Of a stretch of DNA of 51,440 bases, positions 41,532-50,350 are shown one piece after another (the first letter of the stretch is position 1; every line of letters begins with the position of its first letter). The notes below the pieces were generated by a model, which was not told the DNA's origin, searched no databases, and was given only the letters and a program-made list of their open reading frames with translations. Origin of the DNA: Pseudomonas sp. SJZ079 (GTDB taxonomy: Bacteria > Pseudomonadota > Gammaproteobacteria > Pseudomonadales > Pseudomonadaceae); assembly GCF_007993865.1 (NCBI RefSeq), contig NZ_VIUH01000032.1, forward strand, positions 1 through 51,440, written 5' to 3'. Made by a program: the position numbers and the translations under genes.

Positions 41532-41636
41532 TCACAACCAGCGCATCAGGCAGACCGGCAACACGCCGAACAGCGCGGTCACCAGCAACGGAATCAACAG
41601 CAAGTCCACACAGTAGATGTCCCAGATACCCAGCAT
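41532..41636 (-). CDS. 34-residue single-helix membrane peptide
   Basis: Small frame of 34 codons: it begins MLGIWDIYCVDLL, is almost entirely hydrophobic from residue 9 to 30, and ends LMRWL, so it should be one membrane helix with a positively charged end. GGAGGTG stands right before the ATG, though the spacing of three to four bases is short; an in-frame ATG at 41648 is an alternative. It lies between the porin terminator and the FIST promoter. I do not recognise the family. The strong ribosome binding site and clean helix favour a real gene. Confidence 0.55.
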   Translation of the reverse strand: MLGIWDIYCVDLLLIPLLVTALFGVLPVCLMRWL

Positions 41637-41648
41637 ATGCACCTCCAT

Positions 41649-41681
41649 AAAAAAACCGGACAGGTTTGCCCTTGTCCGGTT
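41649..41681 (-). terminator. rho-independent terminator of the porin gene
   Basis: On the minus strand AACCGGACA / TGTCCGGTT (9 bp, 10-base loop) followed by seven T. It lies 14 bases past the porin stop. The T tract runs directly into the ribosome binding site of the 34-residue peptide gene. Confidence 0.88.
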
Positions 41682-41694
41682 CGGTCTGCGTCTT

Positions 41695-42873
41695 TTACCA
41701 GGTCAGTACGGCACCCACGGCGAAGGTGTCGGTGTTTTCATTGAGGCCGCTGCCGGCGCTGGCGTCGATCTCGAACTGGTTGTACTCGGCGACCAGCTTG
41801 AGGTTGTCGTTGATGGTGCGGAAGTAAGCGACGCCACGGGTTTCGTAGTCGGCGGCCGTACCCAGGCCGTTGCCGTCATCCTCGGTCTTGCCGTAGGACA
41901 GGGCCACACGGTTCTTACCGAAGCTGTAGGAGCCCTGCAGCAGGTAGCCGTCGCTGTCCACTTCGCGCAAGGTCGCCTGACCGGCGTTGTTGGTGAAAAA
42001 CGGGTTGATGCCTTTGGCCTGGAAGCCGGAACCGGTCAGCGAGAAGTCGCCCATTTTTGCCTGCACGCCATAACCCAGACCTTTCGAGGTGATCGAGTCG
42101 ACGCTTGAGTCGGTGTTGTCCGAGGTCTGGTAACCACCATTGAGCCAGGAGTAGATCTTGGCCCCGGCCAGGTCGAACTGATAGGTGATCTCCGACTCGA
42201 AGCGCGGGCTTTCCTGGTAGGCCTTGCCCGTTGGGCTGCTGTCGTTAGTGTCCACCGGGTCCATGATGCCGGCGGCGATGCGCAGCCCTTCCATCACCGG
42301 CGTGCGATAGGTGATCTGCGAGGTCGGGAACGGATAAGGATAGCCGGTGCCGATGTTGCCGAAGGAGACGCCGCCGCCATCGACCAGGCCGAGGGTATCG
42401 CTGACCTGACCATAGCCGGACAGCAGCTCGTCGACGAAGATGTTCGAACGCGAGAACAGGCCGAAATCCTTACCTATCAGCACCTCGCCCCACTCGCCGG
42501 AAACCGTACCGTAGAACTGCCGCACGTCGATGGCCGTGGCGGTGCCGTTGGTTTCACTGTCGTTGATCGAGACCCAGAACGACGAACGCGCCCCCAGCTT
42601 CAGGTCATCGATCTGTTTACCCATGTTGAAGCCGATCCAGTTGGGCAGAAAACCCATCTTCACCCGCGATTGGCGGCGGTCGAACTGCTCACCCTCACGA
42701 TCCACATCGCTGTTTACAAAGAACGCATTGATGTAGCCATCGGTGGCAAAAGTGGTGTCGTTCTGGTCATACAGGACGATTTCCGCCGCCGCTTGCTGGG
42801 CTGTGATCAATGCGACCGCGGCCGCCAAAGTCAGTGGCAGGAATCGGCTGTTGGCAGTTTTCTTGTTATGCAT
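41695..42873 (-). CDS. outer-membrane porin (Gram-negative porin family)
   Basis: Beta-barrel porin of 392 aa with a signal peptide ending QQAAA-EIV. It has alternating aromatic/hydrophobic strands, a constriction-type loop (YGQVSDTLGLVDGGGVSFGNIGTG), and repeated strands such as RVALSYGKTEDDGNG and LKLVAEYNQFE. The C-terminal residue is Trp (AVLTW), an accepted variant of the usual Phe in the BAM signal. It resembles general trimeric porins rather than OprD. GGAGAG precedes the ATG. Placement next to the ped genes suggests uptake of an alcohol or acid, but that is only context. Confidence 0.82.
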   Translation of the reverse strand: MHNKKTANSRFLPLTLAAAVALITAQQAAAEIVLYDQNDTTFATDGYINAFFVNSDVDREGEQFDRRQSRVKMGFLPNWIGFNMGKQIDDLKLGARSSFWVSINDSETNGTATAIDVRQFYGTVSGEWGEVLIGKDFGLFSRSNIFVDELLSGYGQVSDTLGLVDGGGVSFGNIGTGYPYPFPTSQITYRTPVMEGLRIAAGIMDPVDTNDSSPTGKAYQESPRFESEITYQFDLAGAKIYSWLNGGYQTSDNTDSSVDSITSKGLGYGVQAKMGDFSLTGSGFQAKGINPFFTNNAGQATLREVDSDGYLLQGSYSFGKNRVALSYGKTEDDGNGLGTAADYETRGVAYFRTINDNLKLVAEYNQFEIDASAGSGLNENTDTFAVGAVLTW

Positions 42874-43258
42874 AACGCTCTCCGCTTGGATAGGACGACC
42901 ATCGAGTCAGTCGGGTCGGAGGCGATTATTGAAAAGCCCTGGCCTGCGCCATACGCTGCTATGGCGCCGGTTGCCTGCTGCTTTGGCCAGGTGCGGGGAC
43001 GCGGGCACTGAGGCGTAAGACCGTCACGACCATAGGACCTGGCCACAAGGAGGCAGGACTAAGGGCGCAAGCGATTGAGTCCGCGCGCAGCATGCCCGTG
43101 CAGCCTGGTCGACGACCTAGCAGAGGAGAACTGCGGGTTGCGCCCGTTATTGATGGAGGCTGAGCGGTTGCAGCTGAGGAGGAAAAAATTTCGCGGTCAA
43201 GCCGCTGTCACAAGAGGACGAGCCGTGCGCGACGGGTGTGGAAGCCAGGGGATGGAAG
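42874..43258. other. intergenic region between porin and pqqF
   Basis: About 385 bases with no convincing gene. A degenerate REP lies at 43191-43211 (TCGCGGTCAAGCCGCTGTCA). The porin promoter should lie in 42874-43000. Confidence 0.5.
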
Positions 43259-45814
43259 TCAGCTCGACGCCGACCAACCGCTATCAGGCGGCCTGCTGTT
43301 GGCCAGCACGCGCCAGCCACCCTGCGCCTGAGCCAGGGCATGATGCTGTTGCAGCAGCTCTTGCCGAGTGCATTGCGCCAAGGCCCGCTGCAAGGCCGCC
43401 GCATGCGCCTCAGGTAACCCGGCCAGGTGCAGCTGCCATTGCTGGTCGGCGAAGTCCGCTGCGCTGCTGGCTTGTTCGCGCAGCTGTCGACCCTGCTCGG
43501 CCGCAGCAGCGGCCACAGCCACCTCGCTCAAGCTGGCCAGGCGTTGGCCCTGGACCTGGAGGAACACTTCGATATGGCCGAGAATGTCCTGCGCCGAGGC
43601 ATGTGGCGATTGCACGGCAAACAAAATTCCGCGCTGCGCACGTACCTGGCGAAACCCGCAAAACACCGCATAGCCCAGTTTCAACTCGCTGCGCAGGCGC
43701 TGGAAGAACGCGCCCTGGTAAAGGTGCGCAAGCAGCCGCCAGCCCGCCTCGCTAGCGGCATCCGGCTCCGCTAGCGGGCAGAACAGCAACAGCGCCGACT
43801 CCCCGCAGTCGAGGGCCGCGTCCTGCCAGTAACGCCCCGCCCGAGACATCGCCGGCGCGTGACTCTGCGCCAGTGTAGGCAGCGTCACGAACATCCGTTC
43901 GAGCGCAGCCTGCCCTGCCAGCGAGAACCCCACGCCGAGTCCCTCGACCCGTGCCTGACGATAACGGGCGCGCAACTGCGAGACGCTCGGCGCAGGGCCC
44001 TCCTCGACCGGCCCGCCGAACACCTCGGGCAGACGCCGCAACAACTGACGAATCGGCATGTCGTCCGCTGCGGCGCCCCGTTCCACCTGCTGCAAGGCCT
44101 GCACCGATGGTTCGAGCAAACGGGGCCATAGCCGCTTCAAGACGCCGACCAGCAAGTTGGCCGGCCCTTGCAACGAGAACTCCAGGCTGTCGCCCTGTTC
44201 TGACAGCTGTAGCCTCACCCCAAGCTGCGCCGCAGCGGCCTGAAGCTCGCGCAGGTCCGCCTGGGCGACCCGCAGCAGATCGCTTAGCGGCCGGCCGTCG
44301 GCAAAACAGCAGCGCCCGTGAAACGCGCCGAGGCCGTCGCCCTGCTGAACCGGTACAGCGGTGGGCGCCGGCAGCCAACGCAGCCGGGCCCGCTGGCCGA
44401 GCACCGTCCCTGGCGCAGGGTCATCGTTCAACAGCGGATTGCCTGCGGGCAATTGCCAAGTCCAGGCACGCTGAGGCGCACTGACCGCCGCCTCAGCCAC
44501 CATGCGCAAGGCAAAACCTGCGGTGGGCCAGTTCGCCAATTCAGTGCAGCCAGTGACCAGCCTGATCGAGCGCCATGGCTCCTGCAGCTGCGCCAACAGC
44601 GCCTGCACGGCAGCCTGCCCCTGATCCGTCAGCCCGAGCGGTGAGGGGCCGCCACCAGCCAGGCCGTCCTGCCAGTAGCCCGCGAGGGCCAAGGGCCCGA
44701 GACTCTGCAAGCGCCAGCCCTGGATCGCCCGGTAGCGCTCAGCCAAAGCGGCGTAGTCAGCCCTAGCCGTAAAAAACGCCAACCAGTCCTGGACCGCAGC
44801 AGCGATAACCGCAGCGTTCTGAGCGGACTCCTCGACATGGCTGAAACTCATCAGCAACAGGGCCTGATCGGCAAAACGGTACGGCACCCGCGCCTGCAGT
44901 GCGCGGCATAATCCGGCCTCGCGCAGCGTGGCGAGTAAGCCGCCGGCCGACTCGGACCCTATCCATAGCTGCAGAAAATCCAGCGCCTGCTCTACCTCAG
45001 CGCCTGCGAGTCGGCCAGGTAACTCCAGGGCAAAACACAGCTGCACACTCGGCTCGCCTGCCGGCAGGCTCATGCGCAGTTGCTGGCGTCGCAACGGCAA
45101 CAGCGGCGCAGCTAACGCCTGCGTGTACCGCCCCTGACTCGGCAACTCGCCCGCAACGCGCTGCGCCAGCCCGAACAGCTCCTCCACCGACTGCGGGCCG
45201 ACCAGCACCAGTGACAGCTGGGCGGCCTGATAGAAACGCCGATGGAAGCCGTGCAGCGCCTGTTGGAATGCCGCATCCTCGACTGCCAGGGTCTGTCGAT
45301 TGCCCGCCTGAAATGCCGCAAAACGATGACCAGCCGGCAACGCCTGACCCAGTGCCATCGCCACCAGCGTATCGGCGTCCCGCGCGCGGGCGAGAAACTC
45401 GGCATGCACCACCTCGCGCTCGCGCAACTGCGCGTCCTCAGCCAGTAGCGGCTTAGTCAGCATATCGATCAGTCGCGCCAGTGCTTCGCCGAGCCGGTCC
45501 GCCGGCACCTCGCAGAAATAATCGGTATGCCGCGCCTGGGTCGAGGCATTGACCTGACCGCCACAGCCCTGCACAAAGGCCATCAGCCCCTGGTCGACGG
45601 CAAACCCGGCACTGCCTAAGAACACCAGGTGTTCGAGAAAATGCGCCAACCCCGGATACGCCTCGGGTTCGTCATGACTACCCGCCGCAATCCGCACACT
45701 GATCGCCGCCTTGCCCACGCCAGGACGGTTGAGCATGGCCACCCGCAGACCATTGGCCAACGTCCGGCAGTCGGGCTGTGCGGCTTTGTCTTGCGGTAGT
45801 TCAGCGGCAGACAT
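43259..45814 (-). CDS. pqqF: PQQ biosynthesis-type M16 protease PqqF
   Basis: Zinc metalloprotease of the pitrilysin/insulysin family, which with PqqG trims the PqqA peptide after crosslinking so that PQQ can be completed. It has 851 aa from the ATG at 45814; the frame is open to an ATG at 45853, and neither has a clear ribosome binding site. The inverted zinc motif HFLEH is at residues 58-62 with the third ligand Glu in EREVVHAEF (about 135-145). GCGGQVNASTQARHTDYFCEV follows. The rest is the usual low-identity M16 repeat, rich in Ala/Leu/Gln. The other pqq genes are not in this window. It is divergent from dusA. Confidence 0.85.
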   Translation of the reverse strand: MSAAELPQDKAAQPDCRTLANGLRVAMLNRPGVGKAAISVRIAAGSHDEPEAYPGLAHFLEHLVFLGSAGFAVDQGLMAFVQGCGGQVNASTQARHTDYFCEVPADRLGEALARLIDMLTKPLLAEDAQLREREVVHAEFLARARDADTLVAMALGQALPAGHRFAAFQAGNRQTLAVEDAAFQQALHGFHRRFYQAAQLSLVLVGPQSVEELFGLAQRVAGELPSQGRYTQALAAPLLPLRRQQLRMSLPAGEPSVQLCFALELPGRLAGAEVEQALDFLQLWIGSESAGGLLATLREAGLCRALQARVPYRFADQALLLMSFSHVEESAQNAAVIAAAVQDWLAFFTARADYAALAERYRAIQGWRLQSLGPLALAGYWQDGLAGGGPSPLGLTDQGQAAVQALLAQLQEPWRSIRLVTGCTELANWPTAGFALRMVAEAAVSAPQRAWTWQLPAGNPLLNDDPAPGTVLGQRARLRWLPAPTAVPVQQGDGLGAFHGRCCFADGRPLSDLLRVAQADLRELQAAAAQLGVRLQLSEQGDSLEFSLQGPANLLVGVLKRLWPRLLEPSVQALQQVERGAAADDMPIRQLLRRLPEVFGGPVEEGPAPSVSQLRARYRQARVEGLGVGFSLAGQAALERMFVTLPTLAQSHAPAMSRAGRYWQDAALDCGESALLLFCPLAEPDAASEAGWRLLAHLYQGAFFQRLRSELKLGYAVFCGFRQVRAQRGILFAVQSPHASAQDILGHIEVFLQVQGQRLASLSEVAVAAAAAEQGRQLREQASSAADFADQQWQLHLAGLPEAHAAALQRALAQCTRQELLQQHHALAQAQGGWRVLANSRPPDSGWSASS

Positions 45815-46085
45815 GAGGTGGCAATACTCTGACAGGGGACGGCGCTTCAGCATCAGTTACCGCGCAGAGCCTGGGCAATTGTGCTTTGGCAGCATCGACC
45901 TAACTCTAAAGTCGCAGCCACGCCCCAGCAGCCGACCGATAGGCTGCCGCGCCCAGGGCGGGCTTTCCTGATAAACTCGCAGCCCCTGCCGCACTGGCCC
46001 TGGCTGCGCCAGACCGTCGCTGAGCGCCCAGCGTGCCCGGCAACCAGGCGCACGAATCCAGCCAGCCGAAACCAGATCACTGAAT

Positions 46086-47096
46086 ATGCCTGAAGAACAC
46101 GCCAACCCGCAGCCCAAAGCACCCAGCGTCCTGTCCCGCCGCTTCTCCGTGGCGCCGATGATGGACTGGACTGACCGGCATTGCCGTTTCTTTCTGCGCC
46201 AACTGTCCAGGCACACCCTGCTCTACACCGAGATGGTCACCAGCGGCGCCTTGCTGCATGGCGACAGCACGCGTTTTCTGCGCCACAGCGCGGCGGAATA
46301 CCCGCTGGCCCTGCAACTGGGCGGCAGTGTGCCGAGCGAGCTGGCGGCGTGCGCCAAGCTGGCGGAAGAGGCCGGTTATGACGAGGTCAACCTGAACGTC
46401 GGCTGCCCCAGCGACCGGGTGCAGAACAACATGATCGGCGCCTGCCTGATGGCCCACCCGGCGCTGGTCGCCGATTGCGTCAAGGCGATGCGCGATGCGG
46501 TGAGCATTCCGGTGACGGTCAAGCACCGTATCGGCATCGATGGCCGCGACAGCTATGCCGAGCTGCGCGACTTCATCGGTCAGGTCTGTGAAGCCGGCTG
46601 CCAGAGTTTCACCGTGCATGCACGCATCGCCATCCTGTCCGGCCTCTCGCCCAAGGAGAACCGCGAGGTTCCCCCGCTGCGCTATGACGTCGCGGCGCAG
46701 GTCAAAGAGGACTTCCCCGACCTGGAAATCATCCTCAATGGCGGCATCAAGACCCTCGAAGCGTGCCAGACGCACCTGCAGACCTTCGATGGCGTGATGC
46801 TCGGCCGCGAGGCCTACCACAACCCCTATCTGCTCGCGCAAGTGGATCAACAGCTGTTCGGCAGTGCCACGCCCGTGATCAGCCGTATCGAGGCGATGCA
46901 AAGCATGCGCCCCTATATCGCCCAGCACCTGAGCGAGGGTGGCGCGATGCATCACGTGACCCGGCACATGCTCGGTTTGGGCCAGGGTTTCCCCGGGGCG
47001 CGACGCTTCCGCCAACTGCTGTCCGTGGACATTCACAAAGCCGCCGAGCCACTCGCGCTGTTCGACCAAGCCGCGCAATTGCTGCAAGGACGCTAG
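46086..47096 (+). CDS. dusA: tRNA-dihydrouridine(20/20a) synthase DusA
   Basis: FMN-dependent reductase making dihydrouridine in the tRNA D-loop, 336 aa. RFSVAPMMDWTDRHCRFF at 20-37 is the DusA-type start, catalytic Cys107 is in LNVGCPSDRVQ, and FMN-binding parts VKHRIGID, ILNGGIKT and VMLGREAYHNPYLL follow. The helical C-terminal domain is complete. The ATG at 46086 has no strong ribosome binding site, but no better start is available. Followed by the transaldolase gene 64 bases downstream. Confidence 0.93.
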   Translation: MPEEHANPQPKAPSVLSRRFSVAPMMDWTDRHCRFFLRQLSRHTLLYTEMVTSGALLHGDSTRFLRHSAAEYPLALQLGGSVPSELAACAKLAEEAGYDEVNLNVGCPSDRVQNNMIGACLMAHPALVADCVKAMRDAVSIPVTVKHRIGIDGRDSYAELRDFIGQVCEAGCQSFTVHARIAILSGLSPKENREVPPLRYDVAAQVKEDFPDLEIILNGGIKTLEACQTHLQTFDGVMLGREAYHNPYLLAQVDQQLFGSATPVISRIEAMQSMRPYIAQHLSEGGAMHHVTRHMLGLGQGFPGARRFRQLLSVDIHKAAEPLALFDQAAQLLQGR

Positions 47097-47160
47097 CAGT
47101 CGTTGAGCCGCTTGAGCGGCTCGGGTAAGGTCATGGCATCCGTAACAACAAGGCTTCGTC

Positions 47161-48087
47161 ATGACCTCCAAGCTGGATCAACTCAAGCAGTTCACCACCG
47201 TGGTCGCCGACACCGGCGATCTCGATGCCATCGCCCGACTGAAACCGATCGACGCCACCACCAACCCCTCACTGCTGCTTAAAGCCTCCGCCATGCCGCG
47301 CTACAGCGAACTGCTGCGCAGCGCCGTCAGCACCAGTAATGGCGACCTGGGCCTGGCGTGCGACCGATTCGGCGTGGGGGTTGGCCAGGAAATTCTCAAG
47401 GTGATTCCGGGACGCATCTCCACCGAAGTCGATGCACGCCTGTCGTTCGATACCCAGGCCACCCTGCGCCGCGCCGAGCGCCTGATCGAGCTGTACGATC
47501 AAGCCGGTATCGGCCGCGAACGCGTGCTGATCAAGATCGCCTCGACCTGGGAAGGCATTCGCGCCGCCGAGCAGCTGGAACAAGCCGGCATCCAGTGCAA
47601 CCTCACCCTGCTGTTCTCCTTCGCCCAGGCGCAGGCCTGTGCGGATGCCGGGGTATTCTTGATCTCGCCGTTCGTGGGGCGGATTTACGACTGGTACAAG
47701 AAGACCGAAGGCCGTGACTTTGCGGGTCAGGAAGACCCGGGTGTGCAGTCGGTGACGCGGATTTACAACTACTACAAGGCCAACGGTTACCCGACCGTGG
47801 TGATGGGCGCGAGTTTCCGCAACCTTGGCCAGATCGAGCACCTGGCCGGTTGCGACCGCCTGACCATCAGCCCCGAACTGCTGCAGCAGCTGGCTGACGA
47901 TCAGACCAGCCTCGTACGCAAACTCGGCTCAGGCGCGCCCGCCGAAGCCCGGCAAAACCTGACCGAAAGCCAGTTCCGCTGGGCGATGAACGAAGATGCC
48001 ATGGCCTCCGAAAAGCTCGCCGAAGGCATTCGCCTGTTCGCCCGTGATCAGGAAAAGCTGGAAGCACTACTCGCTAGCAACGCCTGA
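47161..48087 (+). CDS. tal: transaldolase
   Basis: Transfers a dihydroxyacetone unit from sedoheptulose 7-phosphate to glyceraldehyde 3-phosphate in the pentose phosphate pathway. It has 308 aa and is of the TalB subclass. Asp17 (VVADTGD), the IDATTNPSLLLKA motif (30-42) and Schiff-base Lys125 in VLIKIASTWEGI are present, as are the late GRIYDWYKK and VMGASFRN. AAGG precedes the ATG. Cytoplasmic. Confidence 0.95.
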   Translation: MTSKLDQLKQFTTVVADTGDLDAIARLKPIDATTNPSLLLKASAMPRYSELLRSAVSTSNGDLGLACDRFGVGVGQEILKVIPGRISTEVDARLSFDTQATLRRAERLIELYDQAGIGRERVLIKIASTWEGIRAAEQLEQAGIQCNLTLLFSFAQAQACADAGVFLISPFVGRIYDWYKKTEGRDFAGQEDPGVQSVTRIYNYYKANGYPTVVMGASFRNLGQIEHLAGCDRLTISPELLQQLADDQTSLVRKLGSGAPAEARQNLTESQFRWAMNEDAMASEKLAEGIRLFARDQEKLEALLASNA

Positions 48088-48094
48088 ATGCACA

Positions 48095-48125
48095 ACGGGG
48101 CGCCGACTTTCATCGAGCGCCCCGT
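48095..48125. terminator. possible bidirectional hairpin between tal and STAS gene
   Basis: Nine-bp stem ACGGGGCGC / GCGCCCCGT with a 13-base loop, between the convergent tal and STAS genes. No T tract on either side, so its efficiency is uncertain. Confidence 0.45.
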
Positions 48126-48147
48126 AGCGGCTTGAACAGAAGAGCGA

Positions 48148-48642
48148 TCAATGGTGTTCGAGGGCGTTGACCAGATCGTGAAAGGCTTCGCGATTGGACT
48201 CATTCAACCCCATCAGAATCCGGTGAGCCTCAAGCACTTTGGCACGCACCACCTCTTCCGACTGATCTTGCGACGGCAAATCGGCTAGCGAGTCCGGGCA
48301 GGGTATCGGGCGGTCGACGATATTGAACACCTGGTCGAAGCCCATGGACTGCAACAAGCGGGTGATGTCCGGATGGGTCGTGACCACGGTCGGCAACAAG
48401 CCGACTTTCTGCCGCGACAGGATTGACAGCTTCGCCAGCAGCCCCAGGGTGGTGCTGTCGATGCTGCGAGTCTCGGTCAGGTCGATGACGATGGCGGTGA
48501 AATTCAGCGCGGTAAAAATCTTTTCGATAGTCGCATCTAACGCAGAGCACAGCGTCAGACGCACCTCGCCGACAAACTTGAGAATGAAAGTACCGTCTTG
48601 TTCGGCGAATTGGATTCTACCGGGGCTTATCCCAGGATTCAT
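48148..48642 (-). CDS. STAS-domain anti-sigma factor antagonist
   Basis: Protein of 164 aa. The STAS domain (about 8-110) has the phosphorylatable Ser63 in the motif SIDSTTLGLLA. A helical C-terminal extension of about 50 residues is not part of SpoIIAA proper. Its start overlaps the stop of the response regulator gene (ATGA), which carries a PP2C phosphatase domain. The two therefore form a partner-switching pair in which the phosphatase should dephosphorylate this Ser. In Pseudomonas this arrangement follows RssB-type regulators that control the stationary-phase sigma factor; I infer the same here. Confidence 0.83.
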   Translation of the reverse strand: MNPGISPGRIQFAEQDGTFILKFVGEVRLTLCSALDATIEKIFTALNFTAIVIDLTETRSIDSTTLGLLAKLSILSRQKVGLLPTVVTTHPDITRLLQSMGFDQVFNIVDRPIPCPDSLADLPSQDQSEEVVRAKVLEAHRILMGLNESNREAFHDLVNALEHH

Positions 48643-49823
48643 GCAAGGTTCCTGCTTAACACCAGCAAGGCGATATCATCCGGCATATCCGCTAGATTGG
48701 CCAGCCCAAACACTTGGCGCAAACCATCCAGGGTTCCGCCTGCCGAGCTGACCAACTGAGGCAGCGCGGTTTCTTTTTCCTGCAAGGTCTCGCCTGGTAG
48801 CAGATCGAGTATCCCATCGGACAGCAGGGTCAGGCTGAACGACTCCGGCAACTTCAGCACGTGATCGCTATAGGTAGCCTCATCGAACAACCCCACGGGC
48901 AAACCACGGCCTTCCAGGTAGCGAGCTTGACCCTCGCTGAAGAGCACCGGCAAAGGCAGGTGACCACCAATGCTGTAGGTCAGCTGGCCGCTCTGCTCAT
49001 CGATCACGCCGCCAAGCATGGTCACATGCTTACCCAGCTTGCAATTGATCAGGCCTCGGTTGATATGGCCGAGCACTTCGGAGGGTTTGAACTCCGGAAA
49101 ACTGCTGCCACGGCGCAACTCGTAGAGCAGCCGGGTGGTCATGAACTTCAGCAAGACAGTGACAAACGCCGAAGAGGCGCCATGCCCGGACACGTCTGCC
49201 AGATAGAACGCAATGCGCCGCTCATCGACGCGAAAGTAGTCGACGAAGTCCCCAGACAAATACAGCGACGGAATGATCTGATGGGCGAAGCGCAAGCCAT
49301 CGACCTGCCAGGGCGTCACTGGCAGCATGTTCATCTGCACTTGTCTTCCGGCGTTCTGGTCTTCCTGCAACAGGCTCAGGCTGGCCTGCAGTTCGCGGTT
49401 GGCGGCTTCCAGCTTATCCCGATAGCGCTGGTTCTCCAGGCGCAGATGAGCACGATCCAGCGCACGGCGCACGGAGTGCTCGAGCACCGCGAGGTCCTCC
49501 AGGGGTTTGATCAGGTAATCGGCGGCGCCGAGGCGCAATGCCTCGACCGCGTCGCTCATCACGCCCGCACCAGAGACCACGATAATCGGCGTAGCGACTT
49601 CCAGCGCATTGATGCGGCGGATCAACTCCAGGCCATCGACTTGGGGCATGCGCAAATCGCAAATCACCAGATCCGGCTCTTCGCGCTGAAAGACCTCCAA
49701 ACCCTGTAGGCCGTTCTCGGCTTGCAGGACATTGAAGCCACTGTCTTCCAAGTAGGCCGCGAGGCTCGCGCGAACGACTTCGTCGTCATCGATAATCAGT
49801 AGCGTGGCACTGGTTCTGTGCAT
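48639..49823 (-). CDS. rssB: response regulator with PP2C phosphatase domain (RssB-like)
   Basis: Response regulator of 394 aa. The N-terminal receiver (1-125) has phospho-acceptor Asp56 in LVICDLRMPQVDG and Lys in ADYLIKPLED. A coiled coil (about 130-175) links it to a SpoIIE/PP2C phosphatase domain with GDFVDYF, YLADVSGHGASSAFV, SIGGHLPLPV, LLSDGILDLLPG and DDIALLVL, carrying the metal-binding Asp and Gly positions. The ATG at 49823 is used; the frame is open 41 codons more but without similarity. The linked STAS gene is its probable substrate. The symbol reflects resemblance to Pseudomonas RssB and could be replaced by a generic name. Confidence 0.82.
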   Translation of the reverse strand: MHRTSATLLIIDDDEVVRASLAAYLEDSGFNVLQAENGLQGLEVFQREEPDLVICDLRMPQVDGLELIRRINALEVATPIIVVSGAGVMSDAVEALRLGAADYLIKPLEDLAVLEHSVRRALDRAHLRLENQRYRDKLEAANRELQASLSLLQEDQNAGRQVQMNMLPVTPWQVDGLRFAHQIIPSLYLSGDFVDYFRVDERRIAFYLADVSGHGASSAFVTVLLKFMTTRLLYELRRGSSFPEFKPSEVLGHINRGLINCKLGKHVTMLGGVIDEQSGQLTYSIGGHLPLPVLFSEGQARYLEGRGLPVGLFDEATYSDHVLKLPESFSLTLLSDGILDLLPGETLQEKETALPQLVSSAGGTLDGLRQVFGLANLADMPDDIALLVLSRNLA

Positions 49824-50036
49824 GGGGTTTCCAGGCAAACTGCGCCGGGGCGGCGTGGCGTAAGCGCTAGGCCAACGACCTGCGCGGGGTACTCGGTTCG
49901 CGTTAAGGCGCAGACGGTACTCCCATCCGTACCTCGATTCAAGCATAGGCCGATCGCCACCCGGCGACTTTACACCTGAAATCGACGAGGGTTATAAGGA
50001 GCCTAGGAGAACCACAATCACAAGAGGATAGCGCCC

Positions 50037-50336
50037 ATGAACCAAAGCGATCATGCATACAGTGAAAAACGCGACTACATCCGTATGCGGCTGGAAGCGC
50101 CAGTCACTTTGCACCATGCTCAAGGGCAAGTCTCCGCGCTTTGTCTCGATCTCTCGAGCACAGGCATGCAGATCGAGGCAGAGTGTGCTCTGCACATGGG
50201 CGACAAGGTCAAGGTGCATATCGCCTCCGAGCATAACGAGCTCAAGGGGCTGGATGCCGAAGCCGAGGTAGTGCGCGTTACCGATCTGGACAACGGCCGC
50301 CAGGCACTCGGCCTGGCGATTATCTCGATGACCTGA
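50037..50336 (+). CDS. single PilZ domain protein
   Basis: Cyclic-di-GMP-binding PilZ protein of 99 aa. The loop motif is KRDYIRMRLEAPVTL (RxxxR at about 12-16) and the second is DLSSTGMQIE (DxSxxG), both present. It should bind c-di-GMP and act on a partner protein. AAGAGGA precedes the ATG. It is divergent from the RssB-like gene and convergent with mlaA, 14 bases apart. Confidence 0.88.
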   Translation: MNQSDHAYSEKRDYIRMRLEAPVTLHHAQGQVSALCLDLSSTGMQIEAECALHMGDKVKVHIASEHNELKGLDAEAEVVRVTDLDNGRQALGLAIISMT

Positions 50337-50350
50337 AACAGGCAGAGCGC

